DNA of 64,000 nt from positions 8,431,001 to 8,495,000 of the forward strand of contig NZ_JAPEQG010000001.1 of assembly GCF_026339735.1 (NCBI RefSeq), given 5' to 3'. Below are positions 1 to 8,264 of this stretch, piece by piece. The position numbers and the translations under genes were made by a program. The DNA is from Streptomyces sp. NBC_01669. GTDB lineage: Bacteria; Actinomycetota; Actinomycetes; Streptomycetales; Streptomycetaceae. A model generated the notes under the pieces. The model had not been told where the DNA came from and did no database searches. It saw only the letters and a program-made list of their open reading frames with translations. Each line of letters begins with the position of its first letter. Within the stretch, counting starts at the first letter, position 1.

Positions 1-489
1 TTGACGGTCTTTGTCTCCGGTCCGTCCGCCGTCCGCCCGTTGGTGAACCCTGTGCTGAACGCGATCGGACAGCGCACGGTCTGGGTCGGCGAAACACCCG
101 GCGCCGCCTCGCGGCTGAAGCTCGTGGTCAACACCTGGGTGATCAACATGGTGGGCAGCATCGCCGAGTGCCTGAACCTCGCGGAGGGGCTGGGCGTCGA
201 CCCGCAGTCGTTCCTCGACGTGATGAAGGGCGGCCCGCTGGACTCGGCGTATCTCCAGGGCAAGTCCGCCGCGGTCCTCTCCGGCGACCTCACCCCGAGC
301 TTCGCCCTGTCCACCGCGCTCAAGGACACCCGCCTCATCCTCGCAGCCGCCGAACGGACCGGGGTGACGTTGGATCTCGTCGCCGCGTCGGCGGACCGGT
401 TCACGCGCGCGGAGGAGGCGGGACACGGCGGCGAGGACATGATCGCCACCTACTACGCGGGCCGCCCCGCCGAGAAGGACGACGACTGA
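1..489 (+). CDS. NAD(P)-dependent beta-hydroxyacid dehydrogenase, C-terminal part
   Basis: This gene is cut by the left edge of the window, so only its C-terminal half is present and the apparent TTG at base 1 is not its start. The fragment looks like the all-helical C-terminal domain of 3-hydroxyisobutyrate/6-phosphogluconate dehydrogenase-type proteins. A conserved lysine sits in RLKLVVNTWVINM near the start (the catalytic Lys of the family), and the end carries GGEDMIATYYAGR, typical of this family's tail. The Rossmann NAD-binding half must lie upstream. Members oxidise short beta-hydroxyacids in the cytoplasm; the substrate cannot be told here. Its 3' end overlaps the convergent SnoaL-like gene by 37 bases. 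Confidence 0.85.
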   Translation: MTVFVSGPSAVRPLVNPVLNAIGQRTVWVGETPGAASRLKLVVNTWVINMVGSIAECLNLAEGLGVDPQSFLDVMKGGPLDSAYLQGKSAAVLSGDLTPSFALSTALKDTRLILAAAERTGVTLDLVAASADRFTRAEEAGHGGEDMIATYYAGRPAEKDDD

Positions 490-980
490 CCGTCCCCGGT
501 CGCGGCGGGCGCCGGGGCCACGCGTTCCGTGGCCCCGCCGAACGCCAGGAACGTGGTGCGCGAGGCGATGAGCCAGACCCCGTCGACCTTGCGGAACGTG
601 TCCTCGTAGTGCCCGACATTGGCGGGCAGGCGGGGCAACGGCAGGCCGTCGCCCCTGCCGTCGACCCGATAGGTCGCGAAGTACGTCGTCGACGAAGCGG
701 ACGTCGCCGATTCCACGGTGACCAGGATGTTCGTACACATCCGCCGGGACAGCCGGTCCGCCGGGCGGCCGTCGAAGTACGCACGCAACGCCTCGCGACC
801 CTCGACACGCCGCCCACCGACCGGCCACTCCCAGGTGCCGTCGGGGGTGAACAGCTCGGCGACCGTGCCCGGTTCGCCGAGATCGAGCCGGCGGACGAAC
901 TCGATGACGAGACGTCCGCACGCCCGCTCGGCCAGCAGCAGTTCCAACGGATCGAGGGGCGCGGGGGAGTTGATCGGCAT
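453..980 (-). CDS. SnoaL-like / NTF2-fold protein
   Basis: The 175-residue protein has the pattern of the SnoaL/NTF2-like alpha+beta cone fold: an N-terminal helix (LELLLAERACGRLVIEFVRR), FTPDGTWEWPVGG, a GREALRAYF helix, and a late strand pair ending in GHYEDTFRKVDGVWLI. This fold serves polyketide cyclases, dehydratases, isomerases and many proteins of unknown role. No catalytic residue can be assigned by eye, so the substrate is unknown. The ATG is preceded by an AGGA-type ribosome site about 7 bases upstream. The last 30 or so residues are low-complexity and run over the convergent neighbour's 3' end, so the C-terminus may be dispensable. Confidence 0.75.
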   Translation of the reverse strand: MPINSPAPLDPLELLLAERACGRLVIEFVRRLDLGEPGTVAELFTPDGTWEWPVGGRRVEGREALRAYFDGRPADRLSRRMCTNILVTVESATSASSTTYFATYRVDGRGDGLPLPRLPANVGHYEDTFRKVDGVWLIASRTTFLAFGGATERVAPAPAATGDGQSSSFSAGRPA

Positions 981-1045
981 ACCGAGTTCCTATCAGCCGG
1001 GTCCGGGAGACGCCAGGTCATTTCTGCCGACCGCACCTCGCTCCG

Positions 1046-2299
1046 TCAGACCACGCGCACCTCGTGCCGTACGACCGCGTCGAAGAGATAACCCTGCGTG
1101 TTATGGAGCGCCACATCGGGCTGGGTACGGCCCGTTCGGTCCGTCGCCCGTGCCAGCAGGACCGCAGAACCGCGCTCCTTCGGCAGCCAGTCGGCCGACC
1201 AGCGGACCCAGCTCCCGCTCCGGGGCTCGTCACGGAGCCGGGCGCGTCGCCACCGGGTGCCGCCGTCGGTGCTGATCTCGACGGTACGCACCGGCACCCC
1301 TCCCGACCAGGACCGTCCCGTCAGCACCTGGCGCCGGTGCACGGGAACCGACGCACCGGGCGGCAGCTCGAACGCGCTCTTCAGGGTCTGCCGGGTCAGC
1401 GGTGCGCTGCCCTCAGGCGGATACGCCGGGCCGAACAGCCGGTAGAGACCGGTGTTCCACGGTGAGAGCAGGGGCTCCGCACTCACCTCGATGTCGCCGA
1501 CCCACTTGATGTTCGCGATGCCGACCCAGGACGGCACGATGAGCCGCACGGGGTAACCATGGTCGGGCGGCAGCGGCTCGCCGTTCATCTCGTACGCGAG
1601 CAGCACATCGTCCAGCGCCTTCGACACCGGCAGCGGACGCCGCACCCGCCCCAGGTTCGTCCCGTCGCTGATGACCTCGTTGTCGAGCCCGCGCGGCAGC
1701 ACGTCCACCGCGTCCCTGCCGATCCCCGCCCGCCGCAGCACATCGGCGAGCCGTACCCCGCGCCAGCGAGCCGTACCGATCGCACCCAAGGTCCAGGCGG
1801 TGCCGCTGACCTGCTGGTTCTGCTGCGTCGCATAGAAGCTGCGGGCGTTCCCGGCGCACTCGACAAAAGCCGTGCGGGTGACAGACGGCAGGGCGAGCAG
1901 CTCCGTGTAGGTGAAGTCCACGGCCGGGCCGGTCAGCCCACTGCCCCATACGGAGAGCCGCCAGTCCGCCGCGTCGATCCTCGGCGTCACGGTGTGATTG
2001 CGTACGAAGAAGCGATCGGCGGGAGTGAGCAGCCCGGTGGACCGCAGCGCTGCGAAATTGGTTTCGGCATTGGTGCCGCGCACGGTGAAGAGCTCGGGCG
2101 GCAGCGGCTTCACGATGCCGGGAGCCGGCGCGACGGCCGCCTGTGCGGGGGCGGCCGCGGCGGCTCCGGCCGCCGACGCGGCCGCCACGAACTTCAGCAG
2201 ATCGCGGCGGTCGATCCCGGCGGACCGCGCGACACCGCGCGACCACTGGCCCAGGCGCATCCGGTCGTATACGGCCTCGGACAGCGGAACGGATCTCAT
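1046..2299 (-). CDS. Exported sulfite-oxidase-family molybdopterin oxidoreductase
   Basis: The 417-residue protein begins with a Tat-like signal (DRRDLLKF, residues 30-37, then an Ala-rich hydrophobic stretch ending near AQAA), so it is probably exported folded with its cofactor. The mature part matches the sulfite oxidase/MsrP-like molybdopterin fold. FVECAGNARSF at about residues 145-155 holds Cys148, the expected molybdenum ligand; PVRLIVPSWVGIANIKWV marks the cofactor pocket; and a C-terminal dimerisation domain contains STDGGTRWRRA. No heme domain is fused and no cytochrome partner is adjacent, so the electron acceptor is unknown. The ATG at 2299 was chosen because GGAG lies 5 bases upstream; an upstream in-frame GTG exists. 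It depends on molybdopterin, whose synthesis genes lie about 35 kb away in this window. Confidence 0.88.
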   Translation of the reverse strand: MRSVPLSEAVYDRMRLGQWSRGVARSAGIDRRDLLKFVAAASAAGAAAAAPAQAAVAPAPGIVKPLPPELFTVRGTNAETNFAALRSTGLLTPADRFFVRNHTVTPRIDAADWRLSVWGSGLTGPAVDFTYTELLALPSVTRTAFVECAGNARSFYATQQNQQVSGTAWTLGAIGTARWRGVRLADVLRRAGIGRDAVDVLPRGLDNEVISDGTNLGRVRRPLPVSKALDDVLLAYEMNGEPLPPDHGYPVRLIVPSWVGIANIKWVGDIEVSAEPLLSPWNTGLYRLFGPAYPPEGSAPLTRQTLKSAFELPPGASVPVHRRQVLTGRSWSGGVPVRTVEISTDGGTRWRRARLRDEPRSGSWVRWSADWLPKERGSAVLLARATDRTGRTQPDVALHNTQGYLFDAVVRHEVRVV

Positions 2300-2335
2300 C
2301 AACACTCCAGGGATGGTGAGTGGACGGACAACAGG

Positions 2336-2515
2336 TCAGAGGGGTGGACCATCGGCGGAACCGGAGAGCAACTCCCATACCAGAGAGCCGACCTGGGGCG
2401 TCTCGATCAGGAAGCCGTCATGTCCGTATGGCGGTTGAAGGACCCGCAGGCGGTCCGCGCCGGGCAGTAGATCGGCCAACTCCGCCTGCTGATGCAGCGG
2501 ATAGCGCAAAGCGTG
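2336..2515 (-). pseudogene. metX: Homoserine O-acetyltransferase C-terminal remnant
   Basis: About 55 codons on the minus strand read as the very C-terminus of MetX: YPLHQQAELADLLPGADRL, then YGHDGFLIETPQ, ending just before a TGA at 2336-2338. The histidine of GHDGFL is the catalytic-triad His of the alpha/beta-hydrolase fold in MetX. Nothing upstream resembles the rest of the roughly 380-residue enzyme, so this is a 3' stump left by deletion. It cannot be functional. The adjacent molybdoenzyme gene starts only about 40 bases downstream of its stop. Confidence 0.8.
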
Positions 2516-2727
2516 GCAGTGGCTCCGTGGGGCGTCAACACGCCTGGACGCGCGGCAATCAGCGCGCAGGGGCCCGCTCCGGCACCCGGCCCGGAGCCGT
2601 CCGCCCCTGTTGCGTGTGGCGTCTGACCTGGGCTGTTGTTCCGATACAGGCAGGTGTACGGAGACCGGTCCTGACGGGCGGCAGCAGCTGCCCGGTCCGC
2701 GGTCGATTTCATTCGGACGTAATGTCC

Positions 2728-2754
2728 GAGCGGCCCGACGACATCGGGCCGCTC
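2728..2754 (-). terminator. Hairpin terminator after sigma factor gene
   Basis: A perfect 11-bp stem (GAGCGGCCCGA / TCGGGCCGCTC) with a 5-base loop lies 41 bases beyond the stop of the minus-strand sigma factor gene. There is no U-tract, which is usual for Streptomyces terminators. A smaller hairpin (CGGAC / GTCCG) lies immediately beyond it at about 2714-2728. Confidence 0.6.
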
Positions 2755-2794
2755 ACTCGTGGCGCCTCACTCCTGGCACCTCACTCGTCGTCTC

Positions 2795-3676
2795 TCACTC
2801 CTCGACGAACATGCCGCTGCGGAGCTTCTGCAGGATCCGGCTCAGCAGCCGCGACACATGCATCTGGGAGATGCCGAGCACCGCGCCGATCTGCGACTGC
2901 GTCATCTCCTGACCGAAGCGCATGTCGATGATGCGACGCTCGCGCGCGTCGAGGTGGCCCAGCAGTGGGGCGAGGGTGTGCAGATTCTCGACCGTCTCCA
3001 TGCCGGGGTCCGGGGAGCCGAGGGCGTCGGTGAGCGTGCGCCCCGGCGGGTGGAGCCGTCCCGCGCCTGCCGGATCGGACGGCATGTCCAGCGATCCCGC
3101 GGTGTACCCGTTGGCGGCGACGATGCCTTCGGCGACCTCGTCCTCGCCGATCCCGAGCTGCTCGGCGAGCTCCGGCACGGTGGGGTCGCGGTCGAACTCC
3201 GTAGCCAGTGACTCCTTGGCCTTGGCGATGTCGACCCGCAACTCCTGCATCCGGCGCGGCACGTGGACTGCCCAGCTCGTGTCGCGGAAGAACCGCTTGA
3301 TCTCCCCGACGATGTACGGCACCGCGAAGGAGGTGAACTCCACCTCGCGGGAAAGGTCGAACCGGTCGATGGCCTTGATCAGCCCAATCGTGCCGACCTG
3401 GACGATGTCCTCCATGTCGCCGCTGCCGCGGTTCCGGAACCGGCCCGCGGCGAACCGGACGAGCGAGAGGTTCATCTCGATGAGCGTGTTGCGCGCGTAC
3501 TGATGGGCGGGGGTGCCTTCCTCGAGGAGCTGGAGGCGGTCGAAGAACAGGCGGGACAGGACCCGCGCGTCCTTCGGGGCGACCTTCCCGGCATCCTCGA
3601 TCCACGGAAGTTCGCCCGCCGAGCCGGTCATGCCCGGGGCGTCCGCACCGGCCGTCCGCGCTCTGTGCGCCGTCAT
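2795..3676 (-). CDS. SigB/SigF/SigG-family RNA polymerase sigma factor
   Basis: This 293-residue sigma-70 family protein belongs to the stress/sporulation group 3 (SigB/F/G) that is abundant in Streptomyces. Region 2 is seen as NLSLVRFAAGRFRNRGSG followed by DIVQVGTIGLIKAIDRFD (core-binding and -10 recognition). Region 3 has PRRMQELR and the LAEQLGIGEDEV helix. Region 4 ends with MTQSQIGAVLGISQMHVSRL, the -35 recognition helix-turn-helix. The start at 3676 follows GGGGAG; a longer reading frame upstream lacks a ribosome site and family similarity. No anti-sigma gene is adjacent. It is transcribed alone with its own terminator. It probably drives stress or development promoters, but the regulon cannot be told from sequence. 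Confidence 0.93.
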   Translation of the reverse strand: MTAHRARTAGADAPGMTGSAGELPWIEDAGKVAPKDARVLSRLFFDRLQLLEEGTPAHQYARNTLIEMNLSLVRFAAGRFRNRGSGDMEDIVQVGTIGLIKAIDRFDLSREVEFTSFAVPYIVGEIKRFFRDTSWAVHVPRRMQELRVDIAKAKESLATEFDRDPTVPELAEQLGIGEDEVAEGIVAANGYTAGSLDMPSDPAGAGRLHPPGRTLTDALGSPDPGMETVENLHTLAPLLGHLDARERRIIDMRFGQEMTQSQIGAVLGISQMHVSRLLSRILQKLRSGMFVEE

Positions 3677-3979
3677 CTCGTCACGCTCCCCTGGTCGTAG
3701 GCCATGAGGTGTATGCGCCTGCCCCCGGCAGGGGCACCCATGCGTGAAAGAGCGAGTCGATCCGGCCAATCGGCGTGAATGGCCGGGACTGTTCGTGATC
3801 CGGTGTCACATCCGTGCAGGTGAGGGGCGGAAGAACACAGAACCGCCCCACCGGTACGGGGGAGCCCGGTGGGACGGTCTCTATCAGACTGCCACAGGTG
3901 TCCGCCCAATGTGGCCCGACCGGTCCGTATCGATGGGCAGTTGAGTCGAAATCGATTCCGGACCGGGCAGCGGGGTGGG
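3677..3979. other. Intergenic region upstream of sigma factor gene
   Basis: About 300 bases between two minus-strand genes with no supported coding sequence. It must hold the sigma-factor promoter. A 7-bp inverted repeat (GGGGCGG at 3824-3830, CCGCCCC at 3843-3849) could be the terminator of the upstream XRE/cupin gene, and a short repeat (CCTGCC / GGCAGG near 3718-3732) lies in the presumed leader. No confident -10/-35 pair was identified. Confidence 0.4.
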
Positions 3980-4642
3980 TCAGTCGCGCGGGTATCCCAC
4001 GATGGTGTGGGTGACGGCGGGGGAGTCCTGCGTCGTGTAGTAGTGGCTGCTGAGCCCTGAGAAGCGCGCCGTGTCCCCCGTCTCCAGCAGATGCGGGATG
4101 TCGTCCACCACCAGTGTCACCTGGCCGGACATCACCAGCACGTACTCCACGGAGTCCGCGCCGTGCGAGCTGATCTGGCTCTGTGCATGCGGGTGCAGAC
4201 GGGTCCGGTAGATCTCGATACGGCCCAGCTCATGGCCGGCGAACAGCAGATTGACCGAGGTCTCGTCGTCCGGTTCGTCCAGCGACGAGGCGCGGATGAT
4301 CTCCGGCCGGAGCAGGGGCTGACGCAGGAGATCCGTGCAACTGGTGTCCAGCACATCGGCGATCCGCACCAGCACATCGACGGTCGGATTGGCTTCGGCA
4401 CGCTCGATCTGGGACAGCAGTCCCTTGCTGACGCCGGTCGTCGCGGACAGTTCGCGCAGACTCCAACCACGCGCCAGACGACGGCGGTTGAGGTTCCCGG
4501 CCAGCGACGCACGCACCTTCCCCGCGCCGGGCTGCCGGGCGCCCGGTGGACGTGGGGCCGCACGCCCATCCCTGCGCCGGCGAGCCGAAGCAGGCGCCGT
4601 CGGCTGAAGTCTCCACCCGGTTCCGATGTCATCGGGAACCAC
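3980..4642 (-). CDS. XRE-family regulator with C-terminal cupin domain
   Basis: The 220-residue protein has a basic N-terminal tail, then a Cro/CI-type helix-turn-helix at about residues 50-105 (SLRELSATTGVSKGLLSQIE, then NPTVDVLVRIADVL). A single cupin domain follows at about 130-215 (SQISSHGADSVEYVLVMSGQ, HYYTTQDSPAVTHTIVGY). XRE-cupin proteins usually repress a neighbouring catabolic gene and sense a small ligand through the cupin. The nearest candidate target is the divergent oxidoreductase/acetyltransferase pair about 490 bases away. The first roughly 40 residues are low-complexity and a downstream start is possible. Confidence 0.87.
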   Translation of the reverse strand: MVPDDIGTGWRLQPTAPASARRRRDGRAAPRPPGARQPGAGKVRASLAGNLNRRRLARGWSLRELSATTGVSKGLLSQIERAEANPTVDVLVRIADVLDTSCTDLLRQPLLRPEIIRASSLDEPDDETSVNLLFAGHELGRIEIYRTRLHPHAQSQISSHGADSVEYVLVMSGQVTLVVDDIPHLLETGDTARFSGLSSHYYTTQDSPAVTHTIVGYPRD

Positions 4643-5131
4643 CCATCTCGCAACTGTCCACTGGAACTGCCCAACTGGGCGGGGGCGGTATACGAATGCT
4701 GGGGAGGCGTCAAAGAGTGGCGCATGAACGTCCAGGTCGTGGACGCCCGGCAGGGTTCAATCACGGGGAAAGCATCAAAAAGGTGTTGAAAGGGAGTCGA
4801 TCGAGGGCCGGTGGCTGGGCAACGGCCGGCGTACCGGTTCCGGAACCCGCTCGATGTACTCTGCCCCCCTCGCATGGCGGATGTTGATCGGCGCGTCGAG
4901 ATCCGGGACGACCACCCTGGCGGGTCCACGGCATCCGGACGCCCCCGGTGCCGCCCGTCCGGCCCGCGGGACGGCTCCGACCTGCTCCTATGCCGCTCGA
5001 TCCGGAATCATTGCGGCCCTGTGAACACTCCGGCACCCCGGGAATATGTGCATGCCGAATGGACTTTTCGTTGCTGTAGCCCACGGTGGCGGTGCCGACA
5101 GCCGATGCCACGAACCGGAGCGAGGGAGCTC
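4643..5131. other. Divergent intergenic region (XRE-cupin / oxidoreductase)
   Basis: About 490 bases between divergent genes. Reading frames are open here, but none has a ribosome site or recognisable similarity, so I call no gene. The stretch at 4760-4800, rich in A within an otherwise GC-rich context, may mark a promoter. The segment nearest the oxidoreductase ends in GAGGGAG, its ribosome site. Confidence 0.35.
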
Positions 5132-6055
5132 ATGCCCAAGGCGTACGTATTCACCCGCAACGGCGGACCTGAGGTGGAAGCCTTCGTCGAGCAGGAGGCG
5201 CCGGCCCCTGGGCCCGGGGAGCTCCTGGTCGCGGTCCGGGCGGCCGGAGTGAACCCCGTCGACTGGAAGCTCCGCGACGGGTACCTCCGGCCCGGCAGCA
5301 CGGCGCCGGAGTTCCCCGCCGTGTTCGGCAGCGAGGTGGCCGGGACCGTCGAGCGGGTCGGCCCCGGAGTCGAGGGGTTCGAGGTCGGGGACGCCGTCTT
5401 CGGCAACCCGCTGAGCGGTGGGTACGCCGAGTACGCACTGCTGCCCGTCGCGGTGACCGCCCACAAGCCCGACAGTCTGCCGTTCACGGAGGCGGCCGTC
5501 CTGCCGGTCGCGGCCGCCACCGCGTACGACGGCCTCCGCCAGCTGGACCTCGAGCCGGGCTCGACACTGCTGATCACCGGCGCCGGAGGCGGTGTCGGCG
5601 TGGTCGCCGTACAGCTCGCACGCCACTTCGGCCTGCGGGTCGTCGGCACGTCGAGCGAGGCCAAGAAGGACTTCGTCGAATCGCTCGGTGCCGTGCACGT
5701 CCCGTCCGGCCCCGGCGTCGCCGAACGCGTGCGGGCAGCAGCACCGGACGGCATCGACGCCGTCTACGACCTCGTCGGCGGCGACGACCTGCGGGCCGTG
5801 GCCGAACTGGTCACGGACCGGAAGCGGCTGATCAGCGCCGGGGGCAAACCGCTGGCCGTCGAGCTCGGCGGGGCAGCCGTCGCCCGCGCCCGTACCGCAG
5901 CCGTACTCGACGAGGTGGCACGCCTCGTCGTCGACGGAGCCTTCACGACCTACGTGACACAGACCTTCCCGCTCGGCGAGGCGGCCGCAGCGCTGCGTGC
6001 GGTGGAGAGCGGACACACCCGTGGCAAGATCGTGATCGAGGTGGCTGCCGCATGA
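5132..6055 (+). CDS. NADPH:quinone-reductase-like MDR oxidoreductase
   Basis: The 307-residue protein is a zinc-free medium-chain dehydrogenase/reductase of the quinone oxidoreductase type. The N-terminal GroES-like domain shows AAGVNPVDWKLRDGY and FPAVFGSEVAGTVERVG. The Rossmann domain has LLITGAGGGVGVVAVQLARH (the GxGxxG-type NADPH site, about residues 148-167), and the structural and catalytic zinc cysteines of alcohol dehydrogenases are absent. Such enzymes reduce quinones or enones in the cytoplasm. The ATG at 5132 follows GAGGGAG; the frame is open further upstream but without family similarity. The stop overlaps the next gene's start (ATGA), indicating translational coupling with the GNAT protein. 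Confidence 0.9.
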   Translation: MPKAYVFTRNGGPEVEAFVEQEAPAPGPGELLVAVRAAGVNPVDWKLRDGYLRPGSTAPEFPAVFGSEVAGTVERVGPGVEGFEVGDAVFGNPLSGGYAEYALLPVAVTAHKPDSLPFTEAAVLPVAAATAYDGLRQLDLEPGSTLLITGAGGGVGVVAVQLARHFGLRVVGTSSEAKKDFVESLGAVHVPSGPGVAERVRAAAPDGIDAVYDLVGGDDLRAVAELVTDRKRLISAGGKPLAVELGGAAVARARTAAVLDEVARLVVDGAFTTYVTQTFPLGEAAAALRAVESGHTRGKIVIEVAAA

Positions 6056-6816
6056 GCGTTCCGCTCCCCACGACCGCGTCCGGGCACCCGCTGGACAACC
6101 CGGCCCGCGCCTCGCTGACCGGACCGCACGCCCACTTCGCCGAACGCCGGGGCCGCGTCCTGCGCTACCCCACCGATGTGGCGCCCTGGCTCGCGCTTCC
6201 GGACACCCCGGATGCCGACGACTGGGCCGACGCCGCCGCCCTCGCCGGCCCCGGCGCATCGCTCACCCTCACCGCCCTGCGCGAACCGCCGCCCGGCGAC
6301 TGGGAGATCACCTTTCACGCCGAGGGCGTCCAGCTGGTCGACGCCGGACTGGCAACAGCCCCGGATCCGGAGGCTGTCCGCCTGGGTCCGGCCGATGTGC
6401 CGGAGATGCTCGCCCTGGTCGAACGCACCCGCCCCGGACCGTTCCTGCCGCGCACCGTCGAGCTCGGCACCTACCTCGGCATCCGGCGCGAAGGGGCACT
6501 CGTCGCGATGGCCGGGGAGCGGCTGCACCCGACCGGCTACAGCGAGATCAGCGGTGTCTGCACCGACGAGCCCGCACGAGGCCAGGGACTCGCGGGCCGG
6601 CTCGTCCTCGCCGTCGCGCACGAGATCAGGGAGCGCGGCGACATCCCGTTCCTGCATGCCTCCGCGACCAACACGAACGCGATCAGGCTCTACGAGTCCC
6701 TGGGCTTCCGGCTCCGCCGCCGGACGTCGTTCCTCTCCGCCGTCGTGCCGCGGCAGCTGCCGGTGTCCGGACGCACCGGTGGTACGAGTGGCGGGCAGGT
6801 GGCAGCCCTGCACTGA
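6052..6816 (+). CDS. GNAT-family N-acetyltransferase
   Basis: This 254-residue protein carries a GNAT fold in its C-terminal half. GVCTDEPARGQGLAGRLV is the acetyl-CoA pyrophosphate-binding motif A (Q/RxxGxG/A), followed by FLHASATNTNAIRLYESLGF (motif B, with the catalytic-region Tyr). The N-terminal half is less conserved and may be a substrate-recognition or degenerate second GNAT domain. The acceptor is unknown. It is co-translated with the upstream oxidoreductase through a 4-base ATGA overlap, so the two probably act on or respond to the same compound. Confidence 0.88.
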   Translation: MSVPLPTTASGHPLDNPARASLTGPHAHFAERRGRVLRYPTDVAPWLALPDTPDADDWADAAALAGPGASLTLTALREPPPGDWEITFHAEGVQLVDAGLATAPDPEAVRLGPADVPEMLALVERTRPGPFLPRTVELGTYLGIRREGALVAMAGERLHPTGYSEISGVCTDEPARGQGLAGRLVLAVAHEIRERGDIPFLHASATNTNAIRLYESLGFRLRRRTSFLSAVVPRQLPVSGRTGGTSGGQVAALH

Positions 6817-6872
6817 CGTGTGAGCCGTCTCTCCTCGCTGCCGGGTGGCGGAGGTCCTGCGGCCGGTGCCAC

Positions 6873-6939
6873 GGGACCTTCGGCCCGGGACTTCCGGACC
6901 GCACCCCACCGGCAGACCCCGACCGAGGACCTTCGGCCC
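6873..6939 (+). promoter_or_regulatory. Two OsdR/DevR-like boxes upstream of the SpoIIE phosphatase
   Basis: The 13-base sequence GGACCTTCGGCCC occurs twice, at 6874-6886 and 6927-6939, 53 bases apart (about five helical turns). It closely resembles the GGGACYTTCGGCCC half-site reported for DevR/DosR-family response regulators, including OsdR of Streptomyces. Both copies lie about 100-165 bases upstream of the GTG of the phosphatase gene. The repeat is seen directly; assignment to OsdR is inference from the motif. Confidence 0.6.
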
Positions 6940-7039
6940 TGCCTCTGAGGCCGTTGGCCCCGTGTGCCCGCAGTCCGATCCGGGTGGACTGGATACGAAG
7001 GCCGGGAACAGGCCGGCACCGGTACGAGGAGGCAGTGGC

Positions 7040-8242
7040 GTGACGATCGGGGACCATCGTGCGGCGGTGGTGGGAACCGATCCGGGGGAGGCGGCGGTCT
7101 CCGCACCCCGGGTTGGCGACGCCATGCTGTTCGGCGGCCTGCTTCTGCTGACCGCCGTGATCGTGCTCCTCGACGTGCGTACCGGCGAGGATCTGCAGGT
7201 CGTGCCGCTGCTCGTCGTCGTGCCCGCCCTCGTCTCGGTCTTCGGCACCGTCCGGCAGACGGGGTACACCGCCGCCTGGATCATGGCGGTGGTCGTCACC
7301 TCCCGGCTGGTGTCCGGGGGAACGTTCTGGGACGTCGCCGTCGGCGTCGGCTTCACGGTCCTGGCCTGTGTCCTGGGAGTCGGCTCCTGTTTGCTGCGGA
7401 TCCGCCATGCCACCGAGATCGCCCGGCTGCGCTCCGCGGCCGTCGCACTCCAGCGGCAGATCCTGCGCCCGCTGCCCGTCCTGACCGACCAGGTCGTCGC
7501 CCACGGGGTCTATGCGCCGATCGAGGAGGACCGACTGGTCGGCGGCGACATCTACGAGGTCGTCGAATCCCCGTACGGAACCCGGGTGATCATCGGCGAT
7601 GTGCAGGGCAAGGGGATCGCCGCCATCGGTGCGGGGTTCGCCGCGCTCGGCGCGTTCCGGGAGGCGGCCATCCGCGAGCCCACCCTGACCGGAGTGGTGG
7701 ACGCTCTGGAGGACGCGGTCGCCCGGCACAACACCTTCTCCGCCCAGACCGGCGAGGTCGAACGCTTCGTCACGGCCCTGGTCCTCGGCTTCGAGGGCGA
7801 GGACCGGGTGGAGGCCGTCAACTGCGGTCATCTGCCGCCCCACCTGCTGCACGACGGAGGGGCAGCCGCGGTCCCGCTGCGCCTGACCTCCGTACCGCTG
7901 GGCATGGTGGAGTTCAGCAGCGAGGCGCGCGGCGCGGAGCAGTTCGACTTCCCGGCCGGTGCGACGCTTCTGGCATTCACCGACGGAGTGACCGAGGCCC
8001 GCGACGCCTCCGGCGCCTTCTACCCGCTGGACACCCGGCTCGGCCGCTGGGCCGGGTACGGACCGAGTGAAGTGCTGGACGCGCTCCATGCGGACCTGGA
8101 GGCCTTCTCCGGCGGCGTACGACGCGATGACATCGCGATGCTCGCCCTGCGCAAGGCGCCGACCGGCAACCGGCGCCGACAGTCCGGGGCGATGTCCGGT
8201 CAGGGCGCCCGGAGGGCCGCACAGACCTTCAGCGAGTGGTGA
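7040..8242 (+). CDS. Membrane-anchored PP2C/SpoIIE-type protein phosphatase
   Basis: The 400-residue protein starts with three or four membrane segments (about residues 25-125, e.g. AMLFGGLLLLTAVIVLLDV and WIMAVVVTSRLV). A linker and a SpoIIE/PP2C phosphatase domain follow: VGGDIYEVV, VIIGDVQGKGIAAI (metal-binding Asp), VEAVNCGHLPPHLL, LLAFTDGVTEARD and RRDDIAMLAL, with the conserved metal aspartates present. Enzymes of this kind dephosphorylate anti-anti-sigma factors and so activate SigB/F-type sigma factors; the stress sigma factor at 2795-3676 is a conceivable downstream target but is not linked by operon. The GTG at 7040 follows GAGGAGG. Two DevR/OsdR-like boxes lie upstream, suggesting hypoxia, nitric oxide or redox-stress control. 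Confidence 0.92.
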   Translation: MTIGDHRAAVVGTDPGEAAVSAPRVGDAMLFGGLLLLTAVIVLLDVRTGEDLQVVPLLVVVPALVSVFGTVRQTGYTAAWIMAVVVTSRLVSGGTFWDVAVGVGFTVLACVLGVGSCLLRIRHATEIARLRSAAVALQRQILRPLPVLTDQVVAHGVYAPIEEDRLVGGDIYEVVESPYGTRVIIGDVQGKGIAAIGAGFAALGAFREAAIREPTLTGVVDALEDAVARHNTFSAQTGEVERFVTALVLGFEGEDRVEAVNCGHLPPHLLHDGGAAAVPLRLTSVPLGMVEFSSEARGAEQFDFPAGATLLAFTDGVTEARDASGAFYPLDTRLGRWAGYGPSEVLDALHADLEAFSGGVRRDDIAMLALRKAPTGNRRRQSGAMSGQGARRAAQTFSEW

Positions 8243-8264
8243 CGGACAGGCGAGCCCCGATATC

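Noticed and set aside
401..1275. Several long overlapping open frames around the SnoaL-like gene
   Set aside because: They are Arg/Pro-rich shadow frames caused by high GC content, without ribosome sites or family similarity.
2407..2712. A 101-codon minus-strand frame between the molybdoenzyme and sigma factor genes
   Set aside because: It overlaps the metX remnant in another frame and has no family similarity or plausible start context.
2753..2805. Tandem CACTC-containing repeats after the sigma gene as a CRISPR-like array
   Set aside because: Units are about 13 bases, imperfect and without unique spacers; simple sequence drift.
3676..3769. Longer N-terminus for the sigma factor
   Set aside because: The extra 31 residues have no family match, whereas the ATG at 3676 has GGGGAG upstream.
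4761..5111. Minus-strand frame in the XRE-cupin/oxidoreductase gap
   Set aside because: Low-complexity Gly/Arg-rich translation with no ribosome site; more likely non-coding promoter DNA.
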